Assembly: GCA_965222505.1 (NCBI GenBank)
Contig: OZ244956.1
Span: 3,844,001-3,908,000, forward strand
Length of the DNA stretch: 64,000 bases
From: G965222505 sp965222505
GTDB lineage: Bacteria; Bacteroidota; Rhodothermia; Rhodothermales; DATKEJ01
Direction of reading: 5' to 3'
Part shown: piece after piece, positions 16,343 through 24,315 of the stretch
Position numbering within the stretch: position 1 is the first letter of the stretch
Layout: each line of letters begins with the position of its first letter
Program-made: the position numbers and the translations under genes
The notes under the pieces: generated by a model
What the model was told of the DNA's origin: nothing
Seen by the model: only the letters and a program-made list of their open reading frames with translations
Database searches by the model: none

Positions 16343-18166
16343 ATGCCTCACCCAACCCTTTCCATGTGTTCCGTCATCTTCGCCTTTGGTCTGTTTATGC
16401 TGATTGGACTTACGAATGCCGCAGAGGCAGCCCCCGGTATTGCGTATCATTTGTCGTGGGAAGCCCCGCAGAGTCATTACGTGCATGTCCAAATGGACCT
16501 GACTAACCTGGACGGTGAAACCGTTGAAGTACGCATTCCGGCCTGGCGACCGGGCCGGTACATCATGCAAAACTTTGCCAAGGACATCATTGGCTTTTCG
16601 GCGATGGATGCCCAGGGTAAGGCCTTAGCCTATCGAAAAACGGACAAGGGGACGTGGCGCGTCCAAACAGGCGGAGCAGGGCATGTGGTGGTCCGATACA
16701 AAAGCTACGCCCGGCAACTTGATGCCGGCGCCAGTTACCTCGATGAAACCGAAGCCTACATCAACCCCGTCACCCTCTTGATGTACATCCCCGGCCAGGA
16801 ACTGCAACCCGTCAAACTCACCCTGGACAAACCCTCTGATTGGAACATTGCTACCCCGCTCGACTGGGACGAAACCGAGGCCGCTTACACCGCCGAAAAT
16901 TACCACGACCTCGTCGATTCGCCCATTCTCGTCAGTCCTGATTTCAAGACCTACACCTTTGAAGAAGGCGGGGCCCTGTTTGAACTGGTCTTCCAGGGCG
17001 AAGCCAACTACGACTCCGAAAAAGTGGTGGCCGATGTGCAGAAGATCGCGAAGGCCCAAATCGATATCATGCAGGTGGTGCCGTTTGAGCGGTACGTGTT
17101 CATGTACCACCTGATGCCGCACCGCATGGGGCACGGTGTGGAGCACAAGAACTCGACCTCCATCGTTGTTGGCCCGGCAGATTTTGAGAACCGTCAGTGG
17201 TACAACGGCGCGTTTTTAGGCGTGACGGCCCATGAGTTGTTTCATGCCTGGAACGTCGAGCGTATTCGGCCCGAGGCCATTTATCACCCGGACTACAGCA
17301 TCGAGAATTATACCACCACGATGTGGATCTATGAGGGCATCACCAGTTACTATACCGGCGTGAGCATGGCGCGGGCCGGGCTGATGCCGGAGAAGATGTA
17401 CCTTGGCCGCATCGCCGGGGGCCTCCAGTTCTATGACAATGCCTATGGCCGGAAGGTCCGGTCCGTGGCGATGAGCAGTTGGGACAGTTGGACCACCTCC
17501 GATAATGCCCCGCCGCATACCACCTATTCGTTTTACACGGGTGGCAACGTGATGGGGCTGTTGCTCGACCTCGAAGTCCGGGGCCGCACCGACAATAAAA
17601 AATCCCTCGACGACGTGTTCCGGTATCTCTATGCCAACTATGCGGCCAAGGACCGAGGCGTCCCTGAGAATGGGCTCGAAATGGCCCTCGAAGCTGTGGC
17701 CGGATCCAGCTTCCAGCCGTTCTTTGATGCCTACGTCTATGGCACCGAGCCTATCGACTACAACGCCCACTTCCAGCACGCCGGTTTGGTGCTGGAAAAA
17801 AATGTGGACCCGGAAAAACCAACGGTCCACTTTGGGGTAGACTTCGACCGAGAGGGGCAAGCGCCGAAGCTGCGGAGCGTAGAACCTGAAACCCCGGCCT
17901 TCGAAGCCGGCCTGGTCATTGACGATGAAATGGTAGCGCTCGACGGCAAACGCATCGACAAGGAGAACATCACCAAACTGCTCAAGGCCTACCAACCGGG
18001 CGATACCGCTACGCTGACGTTCTTCCGGCGCGGCATGCTGCGTACCGCCGATGTCACATTCACCGGCGGACGCAACATCAAGTATGAGTTGAAGGAGGTT
18101 GAGGAACCGTCAGAGATGCAGACGCGCATCAAGACGGCCTGGCTCAAGCCGATTGTGGAAAGCTAG
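16343..18166 (+). CDS. M61 family (glycyl aminopeptidase-like) metallopeptidase with PDZ domain
   Basis: This 607-residue exported zinc peptidase has a signal peptide (about 1-29, ending AEAA). An N-terminal beta domain (about 30-195; IPAWRPGRYIMQNFAKDI is diagnostic for M61) precedes the catalytic domain with H297-E298-L-F-H301-A-W-N and the third ligand Glu331 in IYEGITSYYTG. A PDZ domain follows (about 505-575, RSVEPETPAFEAGLVIDDEM), a common M61 architecture. It probably trims peptides in the periplasm. The stop overlaps that of the short minus-strand fragment at 18163. A heptad-repeat hairpin lies just upstream. Confidence 0.9.
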   Translation: MPHPTLSMCSVIFAFGLFMLIGLTNAAEAAPGIAYHLSWEAPQSHYVHVQMDLTNLDGETVEVRIPAWRPGRYIMQNFAKDIIGFSAMDAQGKALAYRKTDKGTWRVQTGGAGHVVVRYKSYARQLDAGASYLDETEAYINPVTLLMYIPGQELQPVKLTLDKPSDWNIATPLDWDETEAAYTAENYHDLVDSPILVSPDFKTYTFEEGGALFELVFQGEANYDSEKVVADVQKIAKAQIDIMQVVPFERYVFMYHLMPHRMGHGVEHKNSTSIVVGPADFENRQWYNGAFLGVTAHELFHAWNVERIRPEAIYHPDYSIENYTTTMWIYEGITSYYTGVSMARAGLMPEKMYLGRIAGGLQFYDNAYGRKVRSVAMSSWDSWTTSDNAPPHTTYSFYTGGNVMGLLLDLEVRGRTDNKKSLDDVFRYLYANYAAKDRGVPENGLEMALEAVAGSSFQPFFDAYVYGTEPIDYNAHFQHAGLVLEKNVDPEKPTVHFGVDFDREGQAPKLRSVEPETPAFEAGLVIDDEMVALDGKRIDKENITKLLKAYQPGDTATLTFFRRGMLRTADVTFTGGRNIKYELKEVEEPSEMQTRIKTAWLKPIVES

Positions 18167-18387
18167 TTTCCTTCAGGCGGCGCCGCTTGTACGAAATCGA
18201 GCAGTTGCCACACTTCGGACCGGGTCAGAACTTGAGGATCTCCTGATATGCCTTTCCAGGTGATCTGGTACAGGTACCAGCCGAGCAGTTCGCCGGCATC
18301 GACGCGGGACTGATGGATCGGTTTCCACATCTCCTGTTCGACTTGTACATAGTTTGCCGACTTGCTTTTCATGTAGTCGACGCCCAT
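18163..18387 (-). pseudogene. Gene fragment (C-terminal-like piece of an unknown protein)
   Basis: The 74-codon frame includes NYVQVEQEMWKPIHQSRVDAGELLGWYLYQI, which looks like a genuine protein segment, but there is no plausible N-terminus and no ribosome site. Immediately upstream (18387-18566) lies the remnant of a kinase N-terminus in a different frame. I read this as one side of a deletion junction. The full-length protein is not identified. Confidence 0.4.
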
Positions 18388-18566
18388 AACGACATTATTT
18401 CCATCCTGAGCCAGGGGAGGGGTTGGGCAAAGTCGGAGACGGAGTTGCCAATGTCTTGGTCGTCTTTGCAGGCTTCGCAGAGGAAAGGAATTTTTTCGGC
18501 CTGTGGGAGGTCGAGGGCTTGCTGGAACAGGGATTCCAGTCGGGACCAGTTATCGGGTGGCATCAT
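18369..18566 (-). pseudogene. Remnant of a second Ser/Thr kinase gene (N-terminal piece only)
   Basis: The frame encodes NWSRLESLFQQALDLPQ, then CEACKDDQDIGNSVSDFAQPL. This parallels residues 7-69 of the intact kinase directly upstream (NWPHIETLFHQALDQP, REACGDD..., DLGNSINDFAQPL), with about 20 codons deleted between the DD and D-x-GNS motifs. Homology stops after QPLP, and the kinase domain is absent. The nucleotide sequence also matches (GGGTTGGGCAAAGTCG near 18420 and 20945). It overlaps the start of the intact kinase's stop region by 4 bases. Confidence 0.65.
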
Positions 18567-21148
18567 GGTGTAGGAGCATCTTCGAGGGTTCGGAAGGCCA
18601 CAGCTTGTTCCAGCTTGCCCCAGGCTTCGTAAAAATCGGCGATGGCGTTGCGGATGAACCGGATGCGTGCGGTATCATCCTCATCGAATTGTTGACTAAG
18701 GCGATGGGCTTCCTGCATCAGGCGCTCGGCTTCCTCGAACCGGCCCTGACGCTGTACAATCCGGCCCAGCTTGACGATGCTGAACGCCACATCGGGAACG
18801 TTGGGCCCCAGATGGGTGCGTTGTAAATCAACCACTTCTTGCTGGACGGACTCGGCTTCGGCCCAGCGTTTTTGATCGACGTAGATTGAGGACAGGGCAC
18901 CCAGGGCCAGGGCCTTATCCTCGGGACGGCGTTGAAACGGGGTACGGTCGAGGGCGTCCAGTATGAGGCGCTCGGCTTCCTCGAACCGGCCCTGTTTACG
19001 CAGAATGAAACCCAGTGTGGTATGGTTTGCAGTACGGCCGCTGTTGGGGCCGAAGATTTCGTCAGTCAGGGCGATGGCTTGCCGGACATAGGTTTCCGCC
19101 TCCATGTAGTTTCCCGTGGAAAGGGCAGCCAGGCCCAGGCCATGCAGTATGGGCAGGTGACTTGGGTGCGACGGGCCGTAGCGCGTCTGGTTGAGAGACA
19201 AAAGCGCACGGAAAAGCGAATCGGCTGTTTCAAATTGACTGCGGTTCAACGCGAGGTCGGCTAGGCCCCTTCTTGCTTGCAGGGCCACCGGATGGGTGGG
19301 GGCTTCCCCCTTCAACAGGTCCAGGGCCTGGCGGAACAGGGCTTCGCCGGTACTGAAATCACCCGGGTTTGCGGCCGATCTACCCAACTGCACCAGGGCC
19401 TCGGCCGATGCCGGATGGTGCAGGCCATATAGCTCCTGCAGCAGTTGAAGGGCTTCCTCCGACCGGTCTGTTGCAATGGAGTCTCTATCCTGGCTTTCGT
19501 CGAGCCGGGCCAGCGCCAGGAGGGTTTCGACCACATCGTCCGAAACGGGATTAATGGCTTGCCGGACATCCAGCGCGGCGTTTAGCTGGGTGCCGGCTTG
19601 GTCGTACAAGCCCAGGCTGAGGTACGTATTGCCGATGATGTGTTGCATCTGGGCCTTCACGGCGGGTTGGCCCATAAGGGTACGGTCTATTTCGCGGACT
19701 GCATCGTCCAACAGATCCCGTACGCGCAGGGTGTCCCGCCGGGTTTCGGCAAAGGGGTCGGAGCTGGCCATGAGGTCGGTCAGAAATGTAGCTACGGCCT
19801 CGGCCTTGTCTCGTTCGCGCACGGTTTGCTGCTGTTGCCAGATCAGCGCTCCCACAAATCCGGCAATGAGTAACCCTGCCAACGCCGCCACACCTACCCC
19901 CCATCGGTGCCGGCGGACAAACTTGCCTGCCCGGTACCCCCATGTCGGCCGCCGCGCCTCCACCGGCTCACCGCCCAGATACCGTCCTACATCGGCATGC
20001 ATCGCCTCCGCCGACAGGTACCGCCCCGAAGGTTCCTTCGCCAGCGCCTTGAGCACCATATTGTCCAGGTCCCCGGCCAGTGTGCGCTTCAACCGCTCTG
20101 CATCCATCCCCCGTGCCTTGCTCACAGCCTCCGGCGTCACCACCGTCGTTTCGCCGTCCCAGTGTTTCTTCTCCACCACTTCCGTAACCACCGTACTCGG
20201 CCGCTTCGGCTCCTCCTCCAAAATCACACGCCGAATCTCCCCGTCTACCCGTCGGCTCAACCCGTAGGGCCGGTGACCCGTCAAAAGCTCGTACAACAAC
20301 ACGCCCAATTGGTAGATGTCCGAAGCCGTCGTAATCCGATCTCCCGTCACCTGCTCGGGACTGGCGTACTCCGGTGTCATCAACCGAAGCTCCGTTCGGG
20401 TCACCGGCATTGACAGGCCCGTCACATCGGGGTTCAACACCTTCGCGATGCCGAAGTCCAGCAGTTTGACCTGGCCGGTTTCGGTCACCAGGATATTTGA
20501 CGGTTTCAAGTCTCTGTGCACCACCAGGTTGCGGTGGGCGTGGGCCACCGCCTCGCAGACGGTTTGGAAGAGTTTGAGGCGCTCGTTGATGCCGAGTTGG
20601 TGTTGGTCACAATATCGGTCCATGGGTTGGCCGTCGACGTATTCCATGACGAGGTAAGGCCGACCGTCTTCGGTCGCGCCACCATCGAGGAGTTGGGCAA
20701 TGTGGGGGTGGGTAAGGCCGGCCAGGATCTGGCGTTCGTTGAGGAACCGGCGGAGGATGTCTTTGGTGTCGAGTCCCTGGCGCAGGATTTTGAGGGCGAC
20801 GTGTTTCTTGAAGTCGTCGGTACGGGTGGCCAGATAGACCGACCCCATGCCGCCCCGGCCGAGTGGTTTTTCGATGCGGTAGGTGCCGATGTGCTGTCCT
20901 TGCTTGAGGGTATAGTGGAGGTGGTCTTGCAGGCCGTCGAGGAGGGGTTGGGCAAAGTCGTTGATGGAATTGCCGAGGTCATGGTCGGCCTGTTCGTCGC
21001 TTTCGATCAGGGCGAGGACCTGTTGGAGGAGGGCTTCATCGTCGCCGCACGCCTCGCGCAGAAAGGTGATGCGTTGATCGATAGGTTGATCAAGCGCTTG
21101 GTGAAACAAAGTTTCGATGTGGGGCCAATTGTTTGAAGCTGAGGGCAT
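18563..21148 (-). CDS. Membrane Ser/Thr protein kinase (Pkn2/PknB-like) with TPR extracytoplasmic domain
   Basis: The 861-residue protein has an N-terminal helical segment (about 1-80), a kinase domain (about 88-380), a transmembrane helix (about 407-428, VAALAGLLIAGFVGALIW) and a long TPR region (about 480-850). Kinase motifs are complete: G-loop GRGGMGSVYLA (98-108), Lys120 (VALK), Glu138, HRDLKPSN with Asp213, and DFG with Asp231. It would phosphorylate Ser/Thr on cytoplasmic targets and sense signals or scaffold partners through the TPRs. The gene next upstream on the same strand (21242-21808) is an ECF sigma factor of the kinase-associated type, a recurrent pairing. A truncated paralogue lies downstream. 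Confidence 0.9.
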   Translation of the reverse strand: MPSASNNWPHIETLFHQALDQPIDQRITFLREACGDDEALLQQVLALIESDEQADHDLGNSINDFAQPLLDGLQDHLHYTLKQGQHIGTYRIEKPLGRGGMGSVYLATRTDDFKKHVALKILRQGLDTKDILRRFLNERQILAGLTHPHIAQLLDGGATEDGRPYLVMEYVDGQPMDRYCDQHQLGINERLKLFQTVCEAVAHAHRNLVVHRDLKPSNILVTETGQVKLLDFGIAKVLNPDVTGLSMPVTRTELRLMTPEYASPEQVTGDRITTASDIYQLGVLLYELLTGHRPYGLSRRVDGEIRRVILEEEPKRPSTVVTEVVEKKHWDGETTVVTPEAVSKARGMDAERLKRTLAGDLDNMVLKALAKEPSGRYLSAEAMHADVGRYLGGEPVEARRPTWGYRAGKFVRRHRWGVGVAALAGLLIAGFVGALIWQQQQTVRERDKAEAVATFLTDLMASSDPFAETRRDTLRVRDLLDDAVREIDRTLMGQPAVKAQMQHIIGNTYLSLGLYDQAGTQLNAALDVRQAINPVSDDVVETLLALARLDESQDRDSIATDRSEEALQLLQELYGLHHPASAEALVQLGRSAANPGDFSTGEALFRQALDLLKGEAPTHPVALQARRGLADLALNRSQFETADSLFRALLSLNQTRYGPSHPSHLPILHGLGLAALSTGNYMEAETYVRQAIALTDEIFGPNSGRTANHTTLGFILRKQGRFEEAERLILDALDRTPFQRRPEDKALALGALSSIYVDQKRWAEAESVQQEVVDLQRTHLGPNVPDVAFSIVKLGRIVQRQGRFEEAERLMQEAHRLSQQFDEDDTARIRFIRNAIADFYEAWGKLEQAVAFRTLEDAPTP

Positions 21149-21154
21149 CGTTTA

Positions 21155-21191
21155 TATTGCGTAAGGGTGCCCAATTACGCATTACGCACCC
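21155..21191. repeat. Short heptameric repeat with inverted half
   Basis: Two adjacent ATTACGC units (21174-21187) face an upstream TATTGCGTAA, and GGGTGC/GCACCC pairs around them. It lies 7 bp beyond the kinase start codon, between the kinase and ECF sigma genes. This is the weakest member of the heptad family. Confidence 0.55.
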
Positions 21192-21241
21192 GCTATATAT
21201 CCTATCGAGAAACCTATCCCAAAGGGACCATTCAGGCGTTA

Positions 21242-21808
21242 TTAGACTTTTTTCATGTCCTGATGCAGCCAGGCGCGGGCCAGCCGCCAGTCGCGTTTGA
21301 GGGTCGTGATGGAGCGGCCCGTGACTTCTGCGATCTCCTCATAGTTGAGGTCGCCGAAGAATTTGTACTCGACCAATCGGCCCAGGCGCTCGTTGGAGGC
21401 CGTGAGGCGTTCCAGGCTCTCGTCCAGCGCCAACAGGTGTGTGGCGCGTGCTTCCACCGATACATCGATCCCATCCAGCGACAGGACATTTTGCTGACCG
21501 CCCCGTTTTTCGGTCGTGCGGGTGCGGGCATAATCGACCAGGATAAACCGCATGGCACGGGAGGACAGGGCAAAGAAGTGGGCGCGGTCTTTGTAAGCCA
21601 CTTCGTTCTGATCGACCAGTTTCAGGTAGGCTTCGTGGACGAGGGCCGTGGTGTTCAGGGTGTCTCCGGGGCGGTGTTTCAAAAGCCGTTGCCGTGCGAT
21701 CTTGCGCAACTCGTCATAGACCAGCGGCCAGAGGACATCTGCCGAACCGGCGGTGCCACCGCTGACCTGTTGCAGCAGTCGGGTAATATCCGGAGGGGAA
21801 TTCGACAT
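21242..21808 (-). CDS. ECF sigma factor, Ser/Thr-kinase-associated type (ECF43-like)
   Basis: I place the start at 21808 (MSNSPPDITRLLQQVSGG); an in-frame start at 21847 adds 13 unlikely residues. The 188-residue protein has the pattern of the sigma-K-like ECF subfamily: LVYDELRKIARQRL, HRPGDTLNTTALVHEAYLKL, HFFALSSRAMRFILVDYART, then region 4 with LGRLVEYKFFGDLNYEEIAEVTGRSITTLKRDWRLARAWL. This class is known to sit beside Ser/Thr kinases and is thought to be controlled by phosphorylation rather than by an anti-sigma factor. The kinase gene follows 93 bp downstream. A TAnnTTTG element lies upstream at 21841-21848. Confidence 0.9.
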   Translation of the reverse strand: MSNSPPDITRLLQQVSGGTAGSADVLWPLVYDELRKIARQRLLKHRPGDTLNTTALVHEAYLKLVDQNEVAYKDRAHFFALSSRAMRFILVDYARTRTTEKRGGQQNVLSLDGIDVSVEARATHLLALDESLERLTASNERLGRLVEYKFFGDLNYEEIAEVTGRSITTLKRDWRLARAWLHQDMKKV

Positions 21809-21840
21809 AGCGTGTGAGACGAAAGGGAGAAGCGCGGTAT

Positions 21841-21848
21841 CAAACATA
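21841..21848 (-). promoter_or_regulatory. Possible -7 element for the ECF sigma gene
   Basis: On the minus strand the sequence is TATGTTTG, a full match to the Bacteroidota TAnnTTTG -7 element, about 33 bp before the chosen start. I see no clear TTTG at -33, so this is only half a promoter. Confidence 0.35.
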
Positions 21849-21883
21849 CGCGATCATTGGCAGAATCGCTACCCCGTTCAGGG

Positions 21884-21915
21884 TGTGGCGGATGCCGTTG
21901 TTTTGCCTATCTTTG
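21884..21915 (+). promoter_or_regulatory. Bacteroidota-type promoter for the exported isomerase-like gene
   Basis: TATCTTTG (21908-21915) matches TAnnTTTG, and TGTG (21884-21887), one base from the TTTG -33 element, lies 20 bp upstream. Transcription would begin near 21922, 35 bp before the start codon. With the element at 21841 it would form a divergent pair. Confidence 0.45.
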
Positions 21916-21956
21916 GGATGCACAAGTGTCCATCCACCACCAAACCGTACACCAGC

Positions 21957-22889
21957 ATGTCCAACCGCAGAACCTTCCTCCAACAGGCCGCGCTGGCCGG
22001 TGCCGGCACCCTGGGTCTCGGCCTTGCTTCTCCCCGTACACCATTCCCCGTTTCACGCCCCAACCGGATTGGGGTATCGACGTATTCCTTTTGGCGCTTT
22101 AACGGCCCCAAACATGAGGTGTCTATTGAGTCTTGCATCGACCAGGCCGCTGAAATGGGGTTCGATGGTGTAGAAATCCTGCACGTACAGATGACCTCCG
22201 AGGAGCCGAAGTACCTGCAGGGTCTCAAGCGCCGGGCATTTCTCAATGGCGTGGACCTGATGGGTTTCTCGACGCATCAGGGGTTTGTCAATCCAGATCC
22301 CGAGGTGCGGCAGCAGAACGTCAACAAGACGCTCCATCAAATCGAATTGGCCTACACAATGGGCATTCCCACCATGCGCATCAACACGGGCCGGTGGGGC
22401 ACCTCGGAGAACTTCGACACGCTCATGGCCAACCGGGGCATCGAACCGGCGATTGAGGGCTACACGGACGAGGACGGCTACGGCTGGGTGATCGAAGCCC
22501 TTGGCAAATGTACCGATAAAGCCAAACAGTGCGGCGTGGTCCTCGGCCTGGAAAACCACTGGGGCCTCGGCCTCACGCCGGAAGGGGTGCTCCGCATCGT
22601 GAATGCCATTGACTCACCGTGGCTGCAGGTCACGCTGGATACCGGTAACTTCCTGGAAGACCCCTACGACCGCCTCGAAATGCTGGCCCCCAAAACCGTG
22701 CTGGTGCAGGCCAAGACCTACTACGGCGGCGGCAAATGGTACACGCTGGACCTCGACTACGACCGCATCGCTGCACTACTCAAAAAGCACCACTACAAAG
22801 GCTACATCTCCCTGGAATTCGAAGGCAAGGCCGATGCCGCCACCGCTGTTCCCGAAAGCCTCGCGCTGTTGCGCAACGCATTCAGCTAA
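21957..22889 (+). CDS. Tat-exported sugar phosphate isomerase/epimerase-like TIM-barrel protein
   Basis: From the ATG at 21957 the 310-residue product opens with a twin-arginine signal (MSNRRTFLQQAALAGAGTLG), so it is probably exported folded. The rest is an AP-endonuclease-2/xylose-isomerase-like TIM barrel: AAEMGFDGVEILHVQM, TMRINTGRWG, VVLGLENHWGLGL (metal Glu), LQVTLDTGNFLEDPYDR (Asp), VLVQAKTYYG and KGYISLEFEGKAD (Glu). Exported members of this family are often found with Gfo/Idh oxidoreductases in sugar catabolism. Here it stands between the ECF sigma gene and a repeat-rich gap. The substrate is unknown. Confidence 0.82.
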   Translation: MSNRRTFLQQAALAGAGTLGLGLASPRTPFPVSRPNRIGVSTYSFWRFNGPKHEVSIESCIDQAAEMGFDGVEILHVQMTSEEPKYLQGLKRRAFLNGVDLMGFSTHQGFVNPDPEVRQQNVNKTLHQIELAYTMGIPTMRINTGRWGTSENFDTLMANRGIEPAIEGYTDEDGYGWVIEALGKCTDKAKQCGVVLGLENHWGLGLTPEGVLRIVNAIDSPWLQVTLDTGNFLEDPYDRLEMLAPKTVLVQAKTYYGGGKWYTLDLDYDRIAALLKKHHYKGYISLEFEGKADAATAVPESLALLRNAFS

Positions 22890-22911
22890 TCTCAGCAAAT
22901 CGAAAAACATG

Positions 22912-23020
22912 TGTCATTGCGAACCCTGAGCGCAGCGAGGGGTGTGGAAATCCCATTTCAGGCACTTTTGCTCGGAATGGGATCGCCACAGCTTGGCGGA
23001 ACCAATTTTCGCGATGACAA
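22912..23020. repeat. REP-like imperfect palindrome, TGTCATTGCGAA family, copy 1
   Basis: The ends TGTCATTGCGAA and TTCGCGATGACA are reverse complements with one mismatch. Inner arms GTGGAAATCCCATT and AATGGGATCGCCAC also pair. The same layout recurs at 63134-63241, and a degraded copy lies at 57894. Similar intergenic palindromes are widespread in unrelated bacteria. Confidence 0.75.
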
Positions 23021-23136
23021 CAAAGGGTGCACAAGCCCTGGGTATCAATCAACAATGGTCCTTTTCTGCATGGAATCTCGATAGATGAGGTAGAGGCGGT
23101 CCTTGATGGGCCGTCGGTGTTTTGATCTCGGCGTGC

Positions 23137-23156
23137 GGACCGGTCTCGACCGGTCC
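23137..23156. repeat. Hairpin GGACCGG/CCGGTCC followed by CTAC
   Basis: A 7-bp perfect stem with loop TCTCGA is followed by CTAC, giving the GGTCCCTAC edge that is also seen at 25705-25728. It lies 33 bp before the start of the exported protein at 23189. Confidence 0.6.
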
Positions 23157-23188
23157 CTACGGTGGGCATCTCAATCTATCGACAAACC

Positions 23189-24283
23189 ATGCGTTATTTC
23201 CTTGTTCTCCTCCTTGTGAGCGCGGCCGGCCCCCTGATGGCCCAGGCCCCCCGAACCATGGCCTTCCAGGGTGTACTTCTCGACATGGACGGCAACCCCT
23301 ACGCCGACGGCTCCTACCCCCTCACCTTTAAGCTCTACACCGTAGCCACCGGCGGATCCGACGTCTGGACCGAGACCCACCCCAGCGTGCCCGTCACTGA
23401 CGGTGTCTTCTCCGTGATCCTGGCCAGCATCACCCCCATCAACGTCAACAACACCTTCGACCAACCCTTCTGGCTCGAAGTCACCCAGGGTACAACGACC
23501 TTCCCGCGGCAGGCGCTGACGGCCTCCCCCTACGCGTTGGGCTTGACCCTGCCGCTTCAGGCCAAAGGCACGACCTCAGGGGCGGCCCTGTCCATTGCAA
23601 ATGAGAACACCTCCGGAGGCGATGCCCTCAAGGCAACCGCCTCTTCGACCGACGGGTTGGCCGGGCGCTTCGAGGGGGGGCGCGGGGTCTATATCGAAGA
23701 ACGGCTAGGGGTGGGAGACGTGGACCCGGTCGATCAGGTCGATATCATTGCGCCGCCGGGACGGGATCTGATGCGGGTACGGATCGACGGCGTGGGGACC
23801 AAGTTTCGGATTCACGACAACGGTGGGACCTCAGTGGGCGCCAACGCGACGCCTCCGGCTGACGGGTTGGTGGTCCAGGGGGAGATCGAATACAACCAGC
23901 CCCAGACCCGGTGGGTGTCTGTAAACTTCGACGAGGATACCTATGCCGATCAAACCGATTACAACATCTACCTTCCGCATGGGGCCGTCATTACGGAAAT
24001 GCAAGCATGGGTCCGTGATATCGTGACCAACGGCCGGATTACTTTGACCATGAAACGGCGGAGCCTGAGCGATGGAAGTGTGGTGCCAATGGCTTTCGTA
24101 GGTACAGATCTTCCCACTGGGACCACAGGGATTCTGACGGATGACACCATCGACCACGCCACGGTCGATAACAGCGCATATGCCTATTTCCTGGAGATCG
24201 GGCAAATCCGGGGACCGAATACCCCCTATCCCGAAGTCAAAATTGCCCGCATCACCTACACCACCACGTCACCCCTGCATTAA
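23189..24283 (+). CDS. Exported modular protein A: shared N-terminal domain plus shared C-terminal domain
   Basis: From the ATG at 23189 the 364-residue product has a signal peptide (to about 20, LMAQ). An N-terminal domain of about 100 residues follows, with MAFQGVLLDMDGNPYADGSY, FKLYTVATGGSDVWTE, DGVFSVILA, and ends at FPRQALTASPYALGL. A short middle part (GLAGRFEGGRGVYIEERL) is a reduced version of the repeat seen in the two paralogues. The C-terminal 130 residues (YLPHGAVITEMQAWV, MAFVGTDLPTG, DHATVDNSAYAYF) closely parallel the end of the protein at 27890-29395. It looks like a surface or secreted fibre-like protein. No enzymatic motif is seen. No type IX sorting domain is present. Confidence 0.75.
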   Translation: MRYFLVLLLVSAAGPLMAQAPRTMAFQGVLLDMDGNPYADGSYPLTFKLYTVATGGSDVWTETHPSVPVTDGVFSVILASITPINVNNTFDQPFWLEVTQGTTTFPRQALTASPYALGLTLPLQAKGTTSGAALSIANENTSGGDALKATASSTDGLAGRFEGGRGVYIEERLGVGDVDPVDQVDIIAPPGRDLMRVRIDGVGTKFRIHDNGGTSVGANATPPADGLVVQGEIEYNQPQTRWVSVNFDEDTYADQTDYNIYLPHGAVITEMQAWVRDIVTNGRITLTMKRRSLSDGSVVPMAFVGTDLPTGTTGILTDDTIDHATVDNSAYAYFLEIGQIRGPNTPYPEVKIARITYTTTSPLH

Positions 24284-24315
24284 ACCCCAACCTGTGATCC
24301 TAACGAGAACCAACG

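Larger units (their letters stand above)
22890..23188. other. 299-bp gap holding palindromic repeats
   Basis: No gene is seen. It contains the 109-bp imperfect palindrome at 22912-23020 and the hairpin at 23137-23156. The remaining bases, including TCGATAGATGAGG and a later ATCTATCGAC, have no assigned role. A promoter for the downstream exported protein would have to lie here, but I do not see a clear one. Confidence 0.4.

Noticed and set aside
19476..20267. Plus-strand frame of 263 codons opposite the kinase gene
   Set aside because: It is Arg/Ser/Thr/Pro-rich shadow sequence of the kinase gene; no motif or ribosome site.
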